Shown: piece by piece, positions 1 to 6,067 of the stretch
How positions within the stretch are numbered: position 1 is the first letter of the stretch
Layout: each line of letters starts with the position of its first letter
DNA from: Actinomycetota bacterium
GTDB lineage: Bacteria; Actinomycetota; Humimicrobiia; Humimicrobiales; Humimicrobiaceae
DNA: 6,067 nucleotides
Direction: 5' to 3'
Assembly: GCA_016932375.1 (NCBI GenBank)
Contig: JAFGDA010000150.1
Span: forward strand, 1 to 6,067
The notes under the pieces: generated by a model
The model's database searches: none
What the model was told of the DNA's origin: nothing
The model's input: only the letters and a program-made list of their open reading frames with translations
Position numbers and translations under genes: made by a program

Positions 1-858
1 AAGGCAAATTCCTGCAGGAAAATAATAGGTCCCGCCAAATTCAATGCCGCCGGGGAAATTGGACTTCTTATTGACGGCTTTGAAAATGAACCATATTTTA
101 TGGAACCGTACAACGCCCCATATTACCGTGATTTCTTTGAAGACTATGGCTTCAGGAAGGAAAATGACTGGTACAGCGTGAATATCGATAAGATGATTTC
201 AAGAAGCTACATGGAAAAGGTTGACCAGCTTCTGGGCAGGATATTAAACGGTTCCAGGGCAGAAAAGTTTAACGGCTACAGAATAAGGAACATAGATTTT
301 GATAATCTAAAGAATGAAATAAATATCATCAGGAATCTGTATAATCCTATCTGGAACGAGGGGAATCATCCGCAGCAGGTAAAAATGACAGACAGGGAAT
401 TTGAAATGCTCGCCCTCGGAATAAAGGAGATTGCAATGGAAGAACTTATTTTTATAGCTGAAAAAGATGGAAACGCTGTAGGGGTCTCCGTAAATCTTCC
501 CGATATAAATGAAGTAATAGCTGATATTGATGGACAGGCTGCATACACACCATCTATAAGGTTCTACAGTCCGAAAGATATAATGAGAGACCTCAGGATA
601 TTCATAAATATCAAAAAGAGGCTAAAGCAGAAAAGATTTTCAAGGATGCGTTTCCTTATCCTTGGAGTTGAAGAAAAATACCGCAAGTGCGGGGTTGAAT
701 CAAGGCTATTCTGGAACATAAAGGAAAAAGCTGTTGAGATGGGTATAAGTATGGGTTCCGCTTCACAGCTTGCCGATATAAACCTCGACATCATAAATCC
801 CATATTCAGGCTCGGAAAGATTGCCATGACCTGGCGGGTCTATGGCCTTGATATCTGA
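1..858 (+). CDS. GNAT-family N-acetyltransferase-like protein, 5'-truncated by the window
   Basis: The frame is open from base 1 to the TGA at 856-858, giving 285 visible residues. The ATG at 100 is internal, because the 33 codons before it hold conserved family sequence: GP..F...GEIGLLIDGF just ahead of EPYNAPYYRDFFEDYGF. As I recall it, this segment (GP-x-x-F, GLL-x-x-GF, YN-x-PYY, GF) marks a group of cytosolic GNAT-fold proteins of about 370-400 residues, so roughly the first quarter is probably missing. The C-terminal half has the acetyl-CoA-binding region: a strand with FLILGVEEKYRKCGVES, where R-x-x-G is present but the last small residue of R-x-x-G-x-G/A is Glu, followed by a long helix. 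The acceptor substrate is unknown. Arginine use is strongly skewed (13 AGG, 4 AGA, 4 CGN). The gene converges on the ABC operon and overlaps its last gene by 19 bp. Fold assignment is fairly sure; function is not. Confidence 0.8.
   Translation, partial: KANSCRKIIGPAKFNAAGEIGLLIDGFENEPYFMEPYNAPYYRDFFEDYGFRKENDWYSVNIDKMISRSYMEKVDQLLGRILNGSRAEKFNGYRIRNIDFDNLKNEINIIRNLYNPIWNEGNHPQQVKMTDREFEMLALGIKEIAMEELIFIAEKDGNAVGVSVNLPDINEVIADIDGQAAYTPSIRFYSPKDIMRDLRIFINIKKRLKQKRFSRMRFLILGVEEKYRKCGVESRLFWNIKEKAVEMGISMGSASQLADINLDIINPIFRLGKIAMTWRVYGLDI
823..846. other. Imperfect hairpin across the convergent gene ends
   Basis: GCCATGACC (823-831) pairs with GGTC (837-840) and ATGGC (842-846), with one bulged T at 841 and a 5-nt loop. 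That makes a 9-bp stem. It contains the stop codon of the minus-strand ABC gene (840-842) and lies just before the stop codon of the plus-strand gene (856-858). Neither side is followed by a T-run, so it is not a standard intrinsic terminator. It may protect or define 3' ends for both transcripts, or it may be chance. Confidence 0.3.
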
Positions 859-2786
859 CTGTTATCGAACTGGCTGTAATAGAGATTTGCATAAAAACCA
901 TTTTTGTCCAGGAGTTCCATATGCCTTCCCTGCTCTACAATGTCACCATTATCCATTACAAGTATAAGGTCCGCGTTACGGATGGTGCTTAACCTGTGGG
1001 CAATGATAAAACTTGTCCTGCCCTTCATCAAATTGTCCATTGCGTGCTGTATCAGGAGTTCGGTCCGTGTATCAACTGAGCTTGTAGCCTCGTCAAGGAT
1101 AAGTATTTCCGGGTCTGCAAGCACTGCCCTTGCTATGGTAATAAGCTGCTTCTGGCCCTGCGAAATATTTGAAGTCTCCTCATTTAATTCAAAACTAAAA
1201 CCACCGGGAAGAGTGTGCACAAAATGATCGACATGTGCAATCCTGGAACTTTCAATGACTTCTTCATCCTTTGCATCAAGCCTGCCATACCTGATGTTTT
1301 CCATAACCGTTCCGTTATAGAGCCATGTATCCTGAAGTACCATGCCGAAAACTGCCCTGAGATCATTCCGGGCAAATTCTTTTATATTCCTGCCGTCAAT
1401 GAAAATACCTCCGCTCCCTACATCATAGAAACGCATCAGCAGCTTTACCATTGTTGTCTTTCCTGCTCCTGTGGGACCAACTATGGCAACCTTCTGCCCC
1501 GGTTTTATACTTGCCGAAAAATCCTTTATTACTACCTGGCCGGGATTATACCCGAAATGCACATCCTTAAAATCCACCTTTCCCGCCACGGAACCCGGCA
1601 GTACCGGGCTGACAACAGCATCGGGTGTCTCTTCCTCTTCCTCCAGGAAATTAAAAACACGTTCAGCAGCTGCAGCAGTCTGCTGGAGTATATTGGAAAT
1701 ATTTGCTATCTGTGAGATTGGGTGGGTAAATGACCGCACATATAGAATGAATGCAAGTATGTCACCAACTGCCAGCATACCCCGGACTGCAAGCCATCCA
1801 CCGAGTACTGTTACCGCCACATACCCGATATTGCCGATAAAAAACATTATGGGCATCATCATCCCTGACAGGAACTGGGATTTCCATGCAGCTCCATAAA
1901 GTATGTTATTATATTGGTCAAATTTCTCAGCGCTCTTTTTTTCACCATTGAATGCCTTAACAACGATATGCCCACCATAGTTTTCCTCGACATGGCCGTT
2001 TACATGTCCAAGATAATCCTGCTGCTGTTTGAAAAATTTCTGGGACCGCCTGACCACAACCATTATTATTACATACGAAAACGGGACTATAAGGAGAGTC
2101 ACAAGGGTCATAATCCAGCTTATGGTAAACATCATGATAAGTACCCCCAGAACCATGGTTACAGAAGTAATTATCTGCGTAAGGCTCTGGTTGAGAGTCT
2201 GGTTGATTACATCAACGTCATTTGTAACACGTGAAAGTACCTCTCCCTGGGTCGTACTGTCAAAATACTTAAGGGGCAGGCGGTTAATCTTCTGTGATAT
2301 GTCTTTCCTGAGGCGGTAGGTGATTTTCATTGATACACCTGACATTATCCATCCCTGTATATATGAAAACAATGCTGAAATAACATACAGGCCGGCTGCA
2401 ATCAGTATTATATTCCCTATGTATCCAAAATCTATTCCGCTGCCTGTTCCAGTTATCTGGCCTATCACGCCCTCATAAAGACTTGTTGTAGCCCTGCCAA
2501 TTATTTTGGGACCGACTATTGCAAATACTGTTGAAACAACTGCAAAAACCATAACCACAAGCACGGGGATTTTGAATTCATTAATATATTTCATAAACTT
2601 AACCATTGTGGCCTTGAAATTTCTGGGTTTTTCTCCCAGCATCTGTATTCCGCCGCCATGCCGGCCCCCGAATCCCATCGGACCACCCCCTGGCCGGGGT
2701 TGCTTTTCGCTGCTGCGTAATCCACCTGTACCGGTGATATGCTTATCATATTTGTCCCGGGGAGTTTTTCCCGTATAATTACTCAT
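840..2786 (-). CDS. ABC exporter half-transporter, subunit with the catalytic Walker B Glu (heterodimer partner)
   Basis: This 648-residue protein has a fused membrane domain and ATPase domain (type IV ABC exporter, MsbA/multidrug type). Residues 1-55 are a soluble Gly/Pro-rich tail containing GGGPMGFGGRHGGG. Six membrane segments lie near 73-95, 122-145, 204-222, 224-246, 306-330 and 338-358. The nucleotide-binding domain runs from about 403 to 640. Its motifs are A-loop Tyr413, Walker A GPTGAGKT (437-444), Q-loop Gln485, signature NISQGQ (540-545, altered from LSGGQ), Walker B ILILDE (561-566) with catalytic Glu566, D-loop SSVD (569-572) and switch His597. The intact Glu and His with a changed signature complement the defects in the upstream gene's product, so the two should form one heterodimer. 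The ATG overlaps the partner's stop in ATGA (2783-2786) and has a good Shine-Dalgarno, which implies translational coupling. The gene ends in TAG inside the 3' end of the convergent GNAT gene. Substrate unknown; lipophilic drugs or lipids are typical of the family. Confidence 0.95.
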   Translation of the reverse strand: MSNYTGKTPRDKYDKHITGTGGLRSSEKQPRPGGGPMGFGGRHGGGIQMLGEKPRNFKATMVKFMKYINEFKIPVLVVMVFAVVSTVFAIVGPKIIGRATTSLYEGVIGQITGTGSGIDFGYIGNIILIAAGLYVISALFSYIQGWIMSGVSMKITYRLRKDISQKINRLPLKYFDSTTQGEVLSRVTNDVDVINQTLNQSLTQIITSVTMVLGVLIMMFTISWIMTLVTLLIVPFSYVIIMVVVRRSQKFFKQQQDYLGHVNGHVEENYGGHIVVKAFNGEKKSAEKFDQYNNILYGAAWKSQFLSGMMMPIMFFIGNIGYVAVTVLGGWLAVRGMLAVGDILAFILYVRSFTHPISQIANISNILQQTAAAAERVFNFLEEEEETPDAVVSPVLPGSVAGKVDFKDVHFGYNPGQVVIKDFSASIKPGQKVAIVGPTGAGKTTMVKLLMRFYDVGSGGIFIDGRNIKEFARNDLRAVFGMVLQDTWLYNGTVMENIRYGRLDAKDEEVIESSRIAHVDHFVHTLPGGFSFELNEETSNISQGQKQLITIARAVLADPEILILDEATSSVDTRTELLIQHAMDNLMKGRTSFIIAHRLSTIRNADLILVMDNGDIVEQGRHMELLDKNGFYANLYYSQFDNSQISRP

Positions 2787-5032
2787 GCCAGTTCCTCCCT
2801 GCTCAGCTGTGAAAGTGCGATCTCCCTGTAAACATCGCAGCTCTTCATAAGCTCGCTATGATTTCCCATGCCGGCAATCCTGCCATCATCAATGGCTATT
2901 ATCTGTTCGGCGTTCATAACCGTACCCACACGCTGGGCTATAACAATTATGGTTCTATCACCATATTGATCTTTTATGGCTTTACGGAGTGCCCTGTCGG
3001 TCCTGAAATCTAGTGCAGAGAAACAGTCGTCCAGGATAAGTATTTCAGGATTCTTAACAAGCGCCCGTGCAATCGAAAGTCTCTGGCTCTGTCCGCCCGA
3101 GACATTCCTGCCGCCCTGGGATATTTCAGCATCGAATTTCTCAGTTTTTGCATCAATAAAATCCAGTGCCTGGGCCACTTCCGAAGCCTTCCTGAGTATC
3201 CCCTCTCCAGCATTTTCATCAGCATAGCTAAGGTTGCTGCCAATGGTTCCGCTGAAAAGAAAACTCTTCTGGGGTACATATCCAATCCTGCTTCGAAGGT
3301 CATATCTCGAAACTTCCCTGATATCCATTCCGTCCACCAGTATCCGTCCCATACTGATATCGTAAAAACGCAGCAAAAGGCCTGCAATTGTTGATTTTCC
3401 TGACCCAGTTGAACCTATGATTGCAGTCGTCAAGCCCGGTTTTGCCGTAAAATCAATATCATGCAGTACATCTTCTTCGGCACCCGGGTAACGGAAAGAA
3501 ACATTCCTGAATTCGACCAGACCACGTGTTTTATTCCCGAATCTTTTTGGGTGCCCGGGGTCATGGATAACGGGTTCCGTTTCCAGTACTTCTGCTACAC
3601 GGCCCGCGGACACGGAAGCCCTTGGTATCATTATGAACATAATTGATAGCATTAAAAAAGAGGTGATTACCAGAATGGCATACTGCATAAAGGCCATCAT
3701 ATCGCCGACACGCATACCGGACTGGGCAACCTGGTGAGACCCTGTCCAGATAATCAGGAGTGAAAAACCGTTCATAAGAAGCATCATTACCGGAAACATT
3801 GTGACCATTACGCGGTTGATAAACAAGGATGTGCCGGTAAGATCGCTGTTTGCCCTGTCAAAACGGTTCTCCTCAAATTCCTGGTTATTAAATGCCCTTA
3901 TGACCATTATTCCCGAAAGATTCTCCCGCATCACAAGGTTCAGCCTGTCAATAAGGTTCTGCATTTTTTTGAACCTTGGCAAAGTAACGGAAAACACTGT
4001 AATAACAAGGCAGATAACCACAATCACTGCGACTGCAATCATCCAGGACATTGATGCACTTTTTTCCAGTGCACGGATTATTCCCCCTATGCCCATTATC
4101 GGGGCATAGCTCACCATCCTTATCAATATGATAACCAGCATCTGGATCTGGGTTATATCATTTGTGGATCTCGTAATAAGGGAAGCTGTGGAAAATTTAT
4201 CGAATTCAATGTTCGAAAAATCCTGGACCCTGTCAAACAGTTTTTTCCGCAGGTCTCTCGACAGGCCTGCCGCTGTTTTTGATGAAAGGTAGCCCACTAT
4301 TACGGTGCATGCTGCTGCCAGAAGCGATATAAGCAGCATCAAGAGACCTGTACGCAATATATACCTGCCCTGGATCTTTCCTGTATCCATACCAAGGGCA
4401 TCATATTCGGCCCTTACAAGACCTGCAGATGACTGGATTATCATACTTTCATCCATGTTCTCGAACTGCGCAGATATGGTGCCCCTTATCATTGATAGTT
4501 TTTCTTCAGGTAAAGTTGATAAAATTTCAAAAAGCTTTTCGTCCGTCATATCCCCGGGTAACTCCGGCAGGTCAAATCCTTCAAGCATAACTGCAGCATC
4601 TGCCCCGGACAGGTTTTCTGCCATCTTTTCGACACCGGATACGGCAAGAAAAGCCTTCCCTATTATGGAGTTCATGCTTTCAATTTCATTTCTACCGGTA
4701 TCCTTTAGTATATAAACAGCCTCTTTTTCAAGAAGCGGATAATCCTTCAGCCGTTCTTCAAAACCGGTAGAAGTTTCATCAACTAAAATATATTTTCCAA
4801 GTACCTGTCCTCTTTCATCCCCGGACATAAACAGGGTAATTTTATCCATGGTGCCCTTACGGATTGCCTCCGGCACAGAACTATCTATGCCACCCTGCTG
4901 GATGCCGTTATTTACTATATTTGACATATAATTGGGAAGGGCAAGGTCAGCCATCGCCTGCACAAACAGCAAAACAAATGCTATTACAATCAGTGGAATG
5001 TAAGGCTTAAGATACCTTGCAAGTCTTAACAT
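2783..5032 (-). CDS. ABC exporter half-transporter with degenerate ATP site and large extracytoplasmic domain
   Basis: Taken from the ATG at 5032, this is a 749-residue fused membrane/ATPase subunit; the common length for the family is about 580-620. Segment 1 is near 12-31. A soluble insert of about 185 residues (roughly 38-222) follows before segment 2 (about 226-247); segments 3-6 lie near 298-322, 329-350, 408-431 and 446-470. The insert has no Cys and is acidic (about 33 Asp/Glu against 18 Lys/Arg). The ATPase domain is about 505-745: A-loop Tyr515, Walker A GSTGSGKS (540-547), Q-loop Gln588, canonical signature NVSGGQ (643-648), Walker B ILILDD with Asp669 where the catalytic Glu should be, D-loop SALD (672-675), and Gln700 in place of the switch His. 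This is the degenerate half of a TM287/288- or BmrCD-like heterodimer whose partner is the next gene (4-bp overlap). An in-frame TTG at 5050 would add six residues, but it has no ribosome site of its own. It lies 37 nt after marR and is probably cotranscribed with it. Confidence 0.95.
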   Translation of the reverse strand: MLRLARYLKPYIPLIVIAFVLLFVQAMADLALPNYMSNIVNNGIQQGGIDSSVPEAIRKGTMDKITLFMSGDERGQVLGKYILVDETSTGFEERLKDYPLLEKEAVYILKDTGRNEIESMNSIIGKAFLAVSGVEKMAENLSGADAAVMLEGFDLPELPGDMTDEKLFEILSTLPEEKLSMIRGTISAQFENMDESMIIQSSAGLVRAEYDALGMDTGKIQGRYILRTGLLMLLISLLAAACTVIVGYLSSKTAAGLSRDLRKKLFDRVQDFSNIEFDKFSTASLITRSTNDITQIQMLVIILIRMVSYAPIMGIGGIIRALEKSASMSWMIAVAVIVVICLVITVFSVTLPRFKKMQNLIDRLNLVMRENLSGIMVIRAFNNQEFEENRFDRANSDLTGTSLFINRVMVTMFPVMMLLMNGFSLLIIWTGSHQVAQSGMRVGDMMAFMQYAILVITSFLMLSIMFIMIPRASVSAGRVAEVLETEPVIHDPGHPKRFGNKTRGLVEFRNVSFRYPGAEEDVLHDIDFTAKPGLTTAIIGSTGSGKSTIAGLLLRFYDISMGRILVDGMDIREVSRYDLRSRIGYVPQKSFLFSGTIGSNLSYADENAGEGILRKASEVAQALDFIDAKTEKFDAEISQGGRNVSGGQSQRLSIARALVKNPEILILDDCFSALDFRTDRALRKAIKDQYGDRTIIVIAQRVGTVMNAEQIIAIDDGRIAGMGNHSELMKSCDVYREIALSQLSREELA
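2794..2799 (-). promoter_or_regulatory. Ribosome binding site of the second ABC gene
   Basis: On the minus strand GGGAGG (within AGGGAGGAAC) lies 7 nt before the ATG at 2786-2784. It sits inside the last codons of the upstream ABC gene. It supports the full 648-residue start rather than an internal Met, and fits coupled, equal production of the two subunits. Confidence 0.75.
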
Positions 5033-5044
5033 TTGATATTTTTT

Positions 5045-5048
5045 CTCC
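5045..5048 (-). promoter_or_regulatory. Ribosome binding site that decides the start of the first ABC gene
   Basis: On the minus strand GGAG (5048-5045) lies 12 nt before the ATG at 5032-5030. It overlaps the possible TTG start at 5050-5048, which has only AT-rich sequence upstream (AAAAAAATGA). The ATG is therefore preferred. It also gives the N-terminus usual for the family, MLRLARYLKPY, directly before the first membrane segment. The spacing is somewhat long, so the TTG start is not fully excluded. Confidence 0.6.
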
Positions 5049-5069
5049 AATCATTTTTTTATTTAATCG

Positions 5070-5507
5070 CTATTTATTCCCATGTCCATCGGAAAGCTTT
5101 TTACTGAGCTCGCAATATTCCATTAATTCTTCATCAGTAAAACCATTAAAAAGAGAAGACAACACCTTGAAATGCCGGTCTTTTATGGAATCAAATTGTT
5201 TTTTTGACTTTTCAGTCAGCTCAAGATTCAGGGTCCTTCGGTCATCAGGGTTGCTTTTTCTTAGCAAAAACCCCTTATTTACCAGTACATCTACAAGCTG
5301 GGTCGAAGCACTACTCGTTATTCCCAGGAGGGAAGCAAGTTTCTTTATGCTGACATTGCTTTTTTTCCTTACTGTCTGCAGGACAAGCCACTGTGATGGT
5401 GTGATCTCTACATCATCAAAAAAAGATCTTATCTCAGCGGAAATCCCATGTTCTACGGCATGCAATTTCTCTATAAGCTCTTCAATGAGTTTTTTTCTTT
5501 CGACCAT
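5070..5507 (-). CDS. MarR-family transcriptional regulator, probable repressor of the exporter operon
   Basis: This 145-residue protein has normal MarR length. Helix 1 (about 1-30) serves dimerisation. The winged helix-turn-helix starts at ITPSQWLVLQTV (35-46), continues through SIKKLASLLGI (53-63), and has its recognition helix near 65-78 (SSASTQLVDVLVNKG). The wing carries the family's D-x-R motif, NPDDRRTLNLELTEK (86-100). The C-terminal helices (about 101-140) complete the dimer interface. There is a single Cys (132), so no obvious disulfide redox switch. The gene starts at ATG 5507 with AAGAGG 9 nt upstream and ends in TAG, 37 nt before the ABC start, so it is the first gene of the operon. 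Local repressors of this family commonly sit beside the efflux pumps they control and let go when a small ligand binds. Binding to the inverted repeat upstream is inferred from position; the ligand is unknown. Confidence 0.92.
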   Translation of the reverse strand: MVERKKLIEELIEKLHAVEHGISAEIRSFFDDVEITPSQWLVLQTVRKKSNVSIKKLASLLGITSSASTQLVDVLVNKGFLLRKSNPDDRRTLNLELTEKSKKQFDSIKDRHFKVLSSLFNGFTDEELMEYCELSKKLSDGHGNK

Positions 5508-5516
5508 GTTTATTTG

Positions 5517-5522
5517 CCTCTT
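5517..5522 (-). promoter_or_regulatory. Ribosome binding site of the marR-type gene
   Basis: On the minus strand AAGAGG (5522-5517) lies 9 nt before the ATG at 5507-5505. It fixes the start of the regulator. Confidence 0.65.
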
Positions 5523-5561
5523 ATAATTACCGATACTACAAAAACAATGGCATTGAAATAA

Positions 5562-5602
5562 TTTTAGTTAAGCTTCTAAAATATTAAGTATCTTAACTAA
5601 AA
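5562..5602. promoter_or_regulatory. Long AT-rich inverted repeat, probable MarR operator region
   Basis: TTTTAGTTAAG (5562-5572) and CTTAACTAAAA (5592-5602) are perfect 11-bp inverted arms, 19 bp apart, with arm centres 30 bp apart. Two shorter palindromes nest inside: TTTTAG/CTAAAA (5562-5567 with 5576-5581) and TTAAGtatCTTAA (5584-5596). The arrangement could seat two MarR dimers, or one dimer on the right palindrome that covers the predicted -10 box. TTAGTTAA-like half-sites are common for MarR proteins. As RNA it could also fold into a weak A-U-rich stem, but no clean U-run follows on either strand, so a terminator role is less likely. Confidence 0.6.
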
Positions 5603-5617
5603 ATTGATTTTTGTCAA
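5590..5617 (-). promoter_or_regulatory. Predicted promoter of the marR-ABC-ABC operon
   Basis: On the minus strand a perfect -35 box TTGACA (5617-5612) is followed after 16 bp by TAAGAT (5595-5590, four of six matches to TATAAT). The transcript would begin near 5583, giving a leader of about 75 nt. The -10 box lies within the TTAAGtatCTTAA palindrome, as expected for repression. The -35 box overlaps the TGA stop (5616-5614) of the upstream protease gene. If the host is archaeal, the relevant element would instead be the TATA-like TTAATATTTT at 5587-5578, in the centre of the inverted repeat. Confidence 0.55.
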
Positions 5618-6067
5618 GGGTTTTTCCGGGCAGTTTCTATCCTCTCCATTACAGGGGGATGGGAATATACAAAATATTTTATAAACCGGTTTGGATTTAC
5701 ATTTGAAAGGTTGGAATTGGCAAGCCTTACCATCAGGGACACCTGGGTATCCGGGTCACCGGTAAGCTCAATTGCCCGCCTGTCGGCCTGCCTTTCAAAA
5801 TATCTCGATACGGCGTTCTGTGCCGGCATCATTATAAATGAAATTAAAAACACCAGGAGTATTATCACCAGTACTGCCCTGAAGTCTCCCGCCATATGCG
5901 ATCTTGAAAATAACAGGCCAAGCACAAAGAAGGCCAGAAGACCTGCAGCAGAACCAATTATTATGTTTTTAAGTATATGCCTGTAGTTCCAGTGGCCAAT
6001 CTCATGAGCCGTAACCGATAATACCTCTTCTGAAGTAAAGTTATTAACCAGGTTGTCATATAGTACT
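5614..6067 (-). CDS. M48-family (Ste24-like) membrane zinc metalloprotease, N-terminal part outside the window
   Basis: The frame is open from the window edge to the TGA at 5616-5614, giving 150 visible residues. The GTG at 5925 is only an internal Val codon. Visible in order: SEEVLSVTAHEIGHW with the HExxH zinc motif (codons 6006-5992), a membrane segment (IIIGSAAGLLAFFVLGLLF), a second one (AVLVIILLVFLISFIMM), then SRYFERQADRRAIELTG, whose Glu (codon 5796-5794) should be the third zinc ligand, and near the C-terminus YSHPPVMERI. The HEIGHW form and the NP...YSHPP ending fit Ste24/CAAX-protease-like M48A members better than HtpX. Such proteins are about 400-430 residues, so more than half is missing here. 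The role is probably membrane-protein proteolysis or quality control; prenyl processing should not be assumed in a prokaryote. The gene lies upstream of the marR operon on the same strand, with 106 bp between coding regions, and read-through into the operon is possible. Confidence 0.9.
   Translation of the reverse strand, partial: VLYDNLVNNFTSEEVLSVTAHEIGHWNYRHILKNIIIGSAAGLLAFFVLGLLFSRSHMAGDFRAVLVIILLVFLISFIMMPAQNAVSRYFERQADRRAIELTGDPDTQVSLMVRLANSNLSNVNPNRFIKYFVYSHPPVMERIETARKNP

Noticed and set aside
1..858. A functional link between the GNAT gene and the exporter (acetylate-and-export resistance pair)
   Set aside because: The genes are convergent with separate promoters, and the GNAT group is not one known for drug acetylation. 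Adjacency alone does not support it.
1215..1899. Plus-strand open frames (166 and 142 codons) inside the second ABC gene
   Set aside because: They are antisense shadows of a conserved ATPase domain, have no ribosome sites, and show Cys/His/Tyr-rich or low-complexity composition.
3010..3387. Minus-strand 125-codon frame within the long ABC gene
   Set aside because: It is an out-of-frame reading of the nucleotide-binding domain, whose motifs are all intact in the main frame. There is no sign of a frameshift.
5052..5054. ATG on the minus strand just before the long ABC gene as its start
   Set aside because: It is in a different frame from the transporter.
5017..5526. Plus-strand open frame of 169 codons opposite the MarR gene
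   Set aside because: It lies antisense to a clear MarR gene, its Ser/Phe-rich product reflects the reverse reading of Lys/Glu-rich codons, and no family resemblance is seen.
5562..5602. Rho-independent terminator for the protease gene
   Set aside because: The stem is almost entirely A-T with a 19-nt loop, and there is no uninterrupted T-run on either side. Operator use fits better.
5614..5925. Short stand-alone gene starting at GTG 5925
   Set aside because: The frame stays open to the window edge, and the upstream part encodes the HEIGH zinc motif, so this is the C-terminal part of a larger protease gene.
1..6067. CRISPR array, insertion sequence, tRNA/rRNA gene, integrase or attachment site
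   Set aside because: No spaced direct repeats, transposase-like frames, terminal repeats or RNA-gene signatures were seen. Nearly all bases are in conserved coding sequence.

Overview
The window carries five protein-coding genes and one short regulatory gap. It looks like ordinary chromosome from a prokaryote of moderate, slightly AT-leaning composition. The central marR - ABC - ABC arrangement is typical of Clostridia and related Firmicutes. However, arginine is written mostly with AGG/AGA (17 of 21 visible Arg codons in the first gene, 13 of them AGG) and isoleucine often with ATA. An archaeal host, such as a methanogen carrying a clostridial-type exporter, is therefore possible. No rRNA, tRNA or marker gene settles the lineage.

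Layout. (1) Positions 1-858, plus strand: the 3' part of a GNAT-type acyltransferase gene whose start lies before the window. (2) Positions 840-5507, minus strand, read right to left: a tight three-gene unit. It consists of a MarR-family regulator (5070-5507), an ABC exporter half-transporter with a very large extracytoplasmic insert (2783-5032), and a second half-transporter (840-2786) whose start codon overlaps its partner's stop codon in ATGA. The last gene converges on the GNAT gene, and their coding ends overlap by 19 bp. (3) Positions 5508-5613: the only sizeable gap. It holds a long AT-rich inverted repeat and a good bacterial-type promoter for the operon. (4) Positions 5614-6067, minus strand: the 3' part of an integral-membrane M48 (Ste24-like) zinc metalloprotease gene that continues past the window end.

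How the genes work together. The two ABC subunits carry complementary losses in their nucleotide-binding motifs. The long subunit has Asp for the catalytic Glu and Gln for the switch His; its partner has an altered signature motif. Together they predict one obligate heterodimer with one hydrolytic and one degenerate ATP site, as described for TM287/288 and BmrCD. The MarR protein probably represses the whole unit from the inverted repeat and is released by a small molecule, plausibly a substrate of the exporter; this is inference. Nothing in the sequence links the GNAT gene or the protease to the exporter. I found no mobile element, CRISPR array or RNA gene. The most distinctive items are the roughly 185-residue external domain and the operator/promoter arrangement; neither amounts to a clearly new system.
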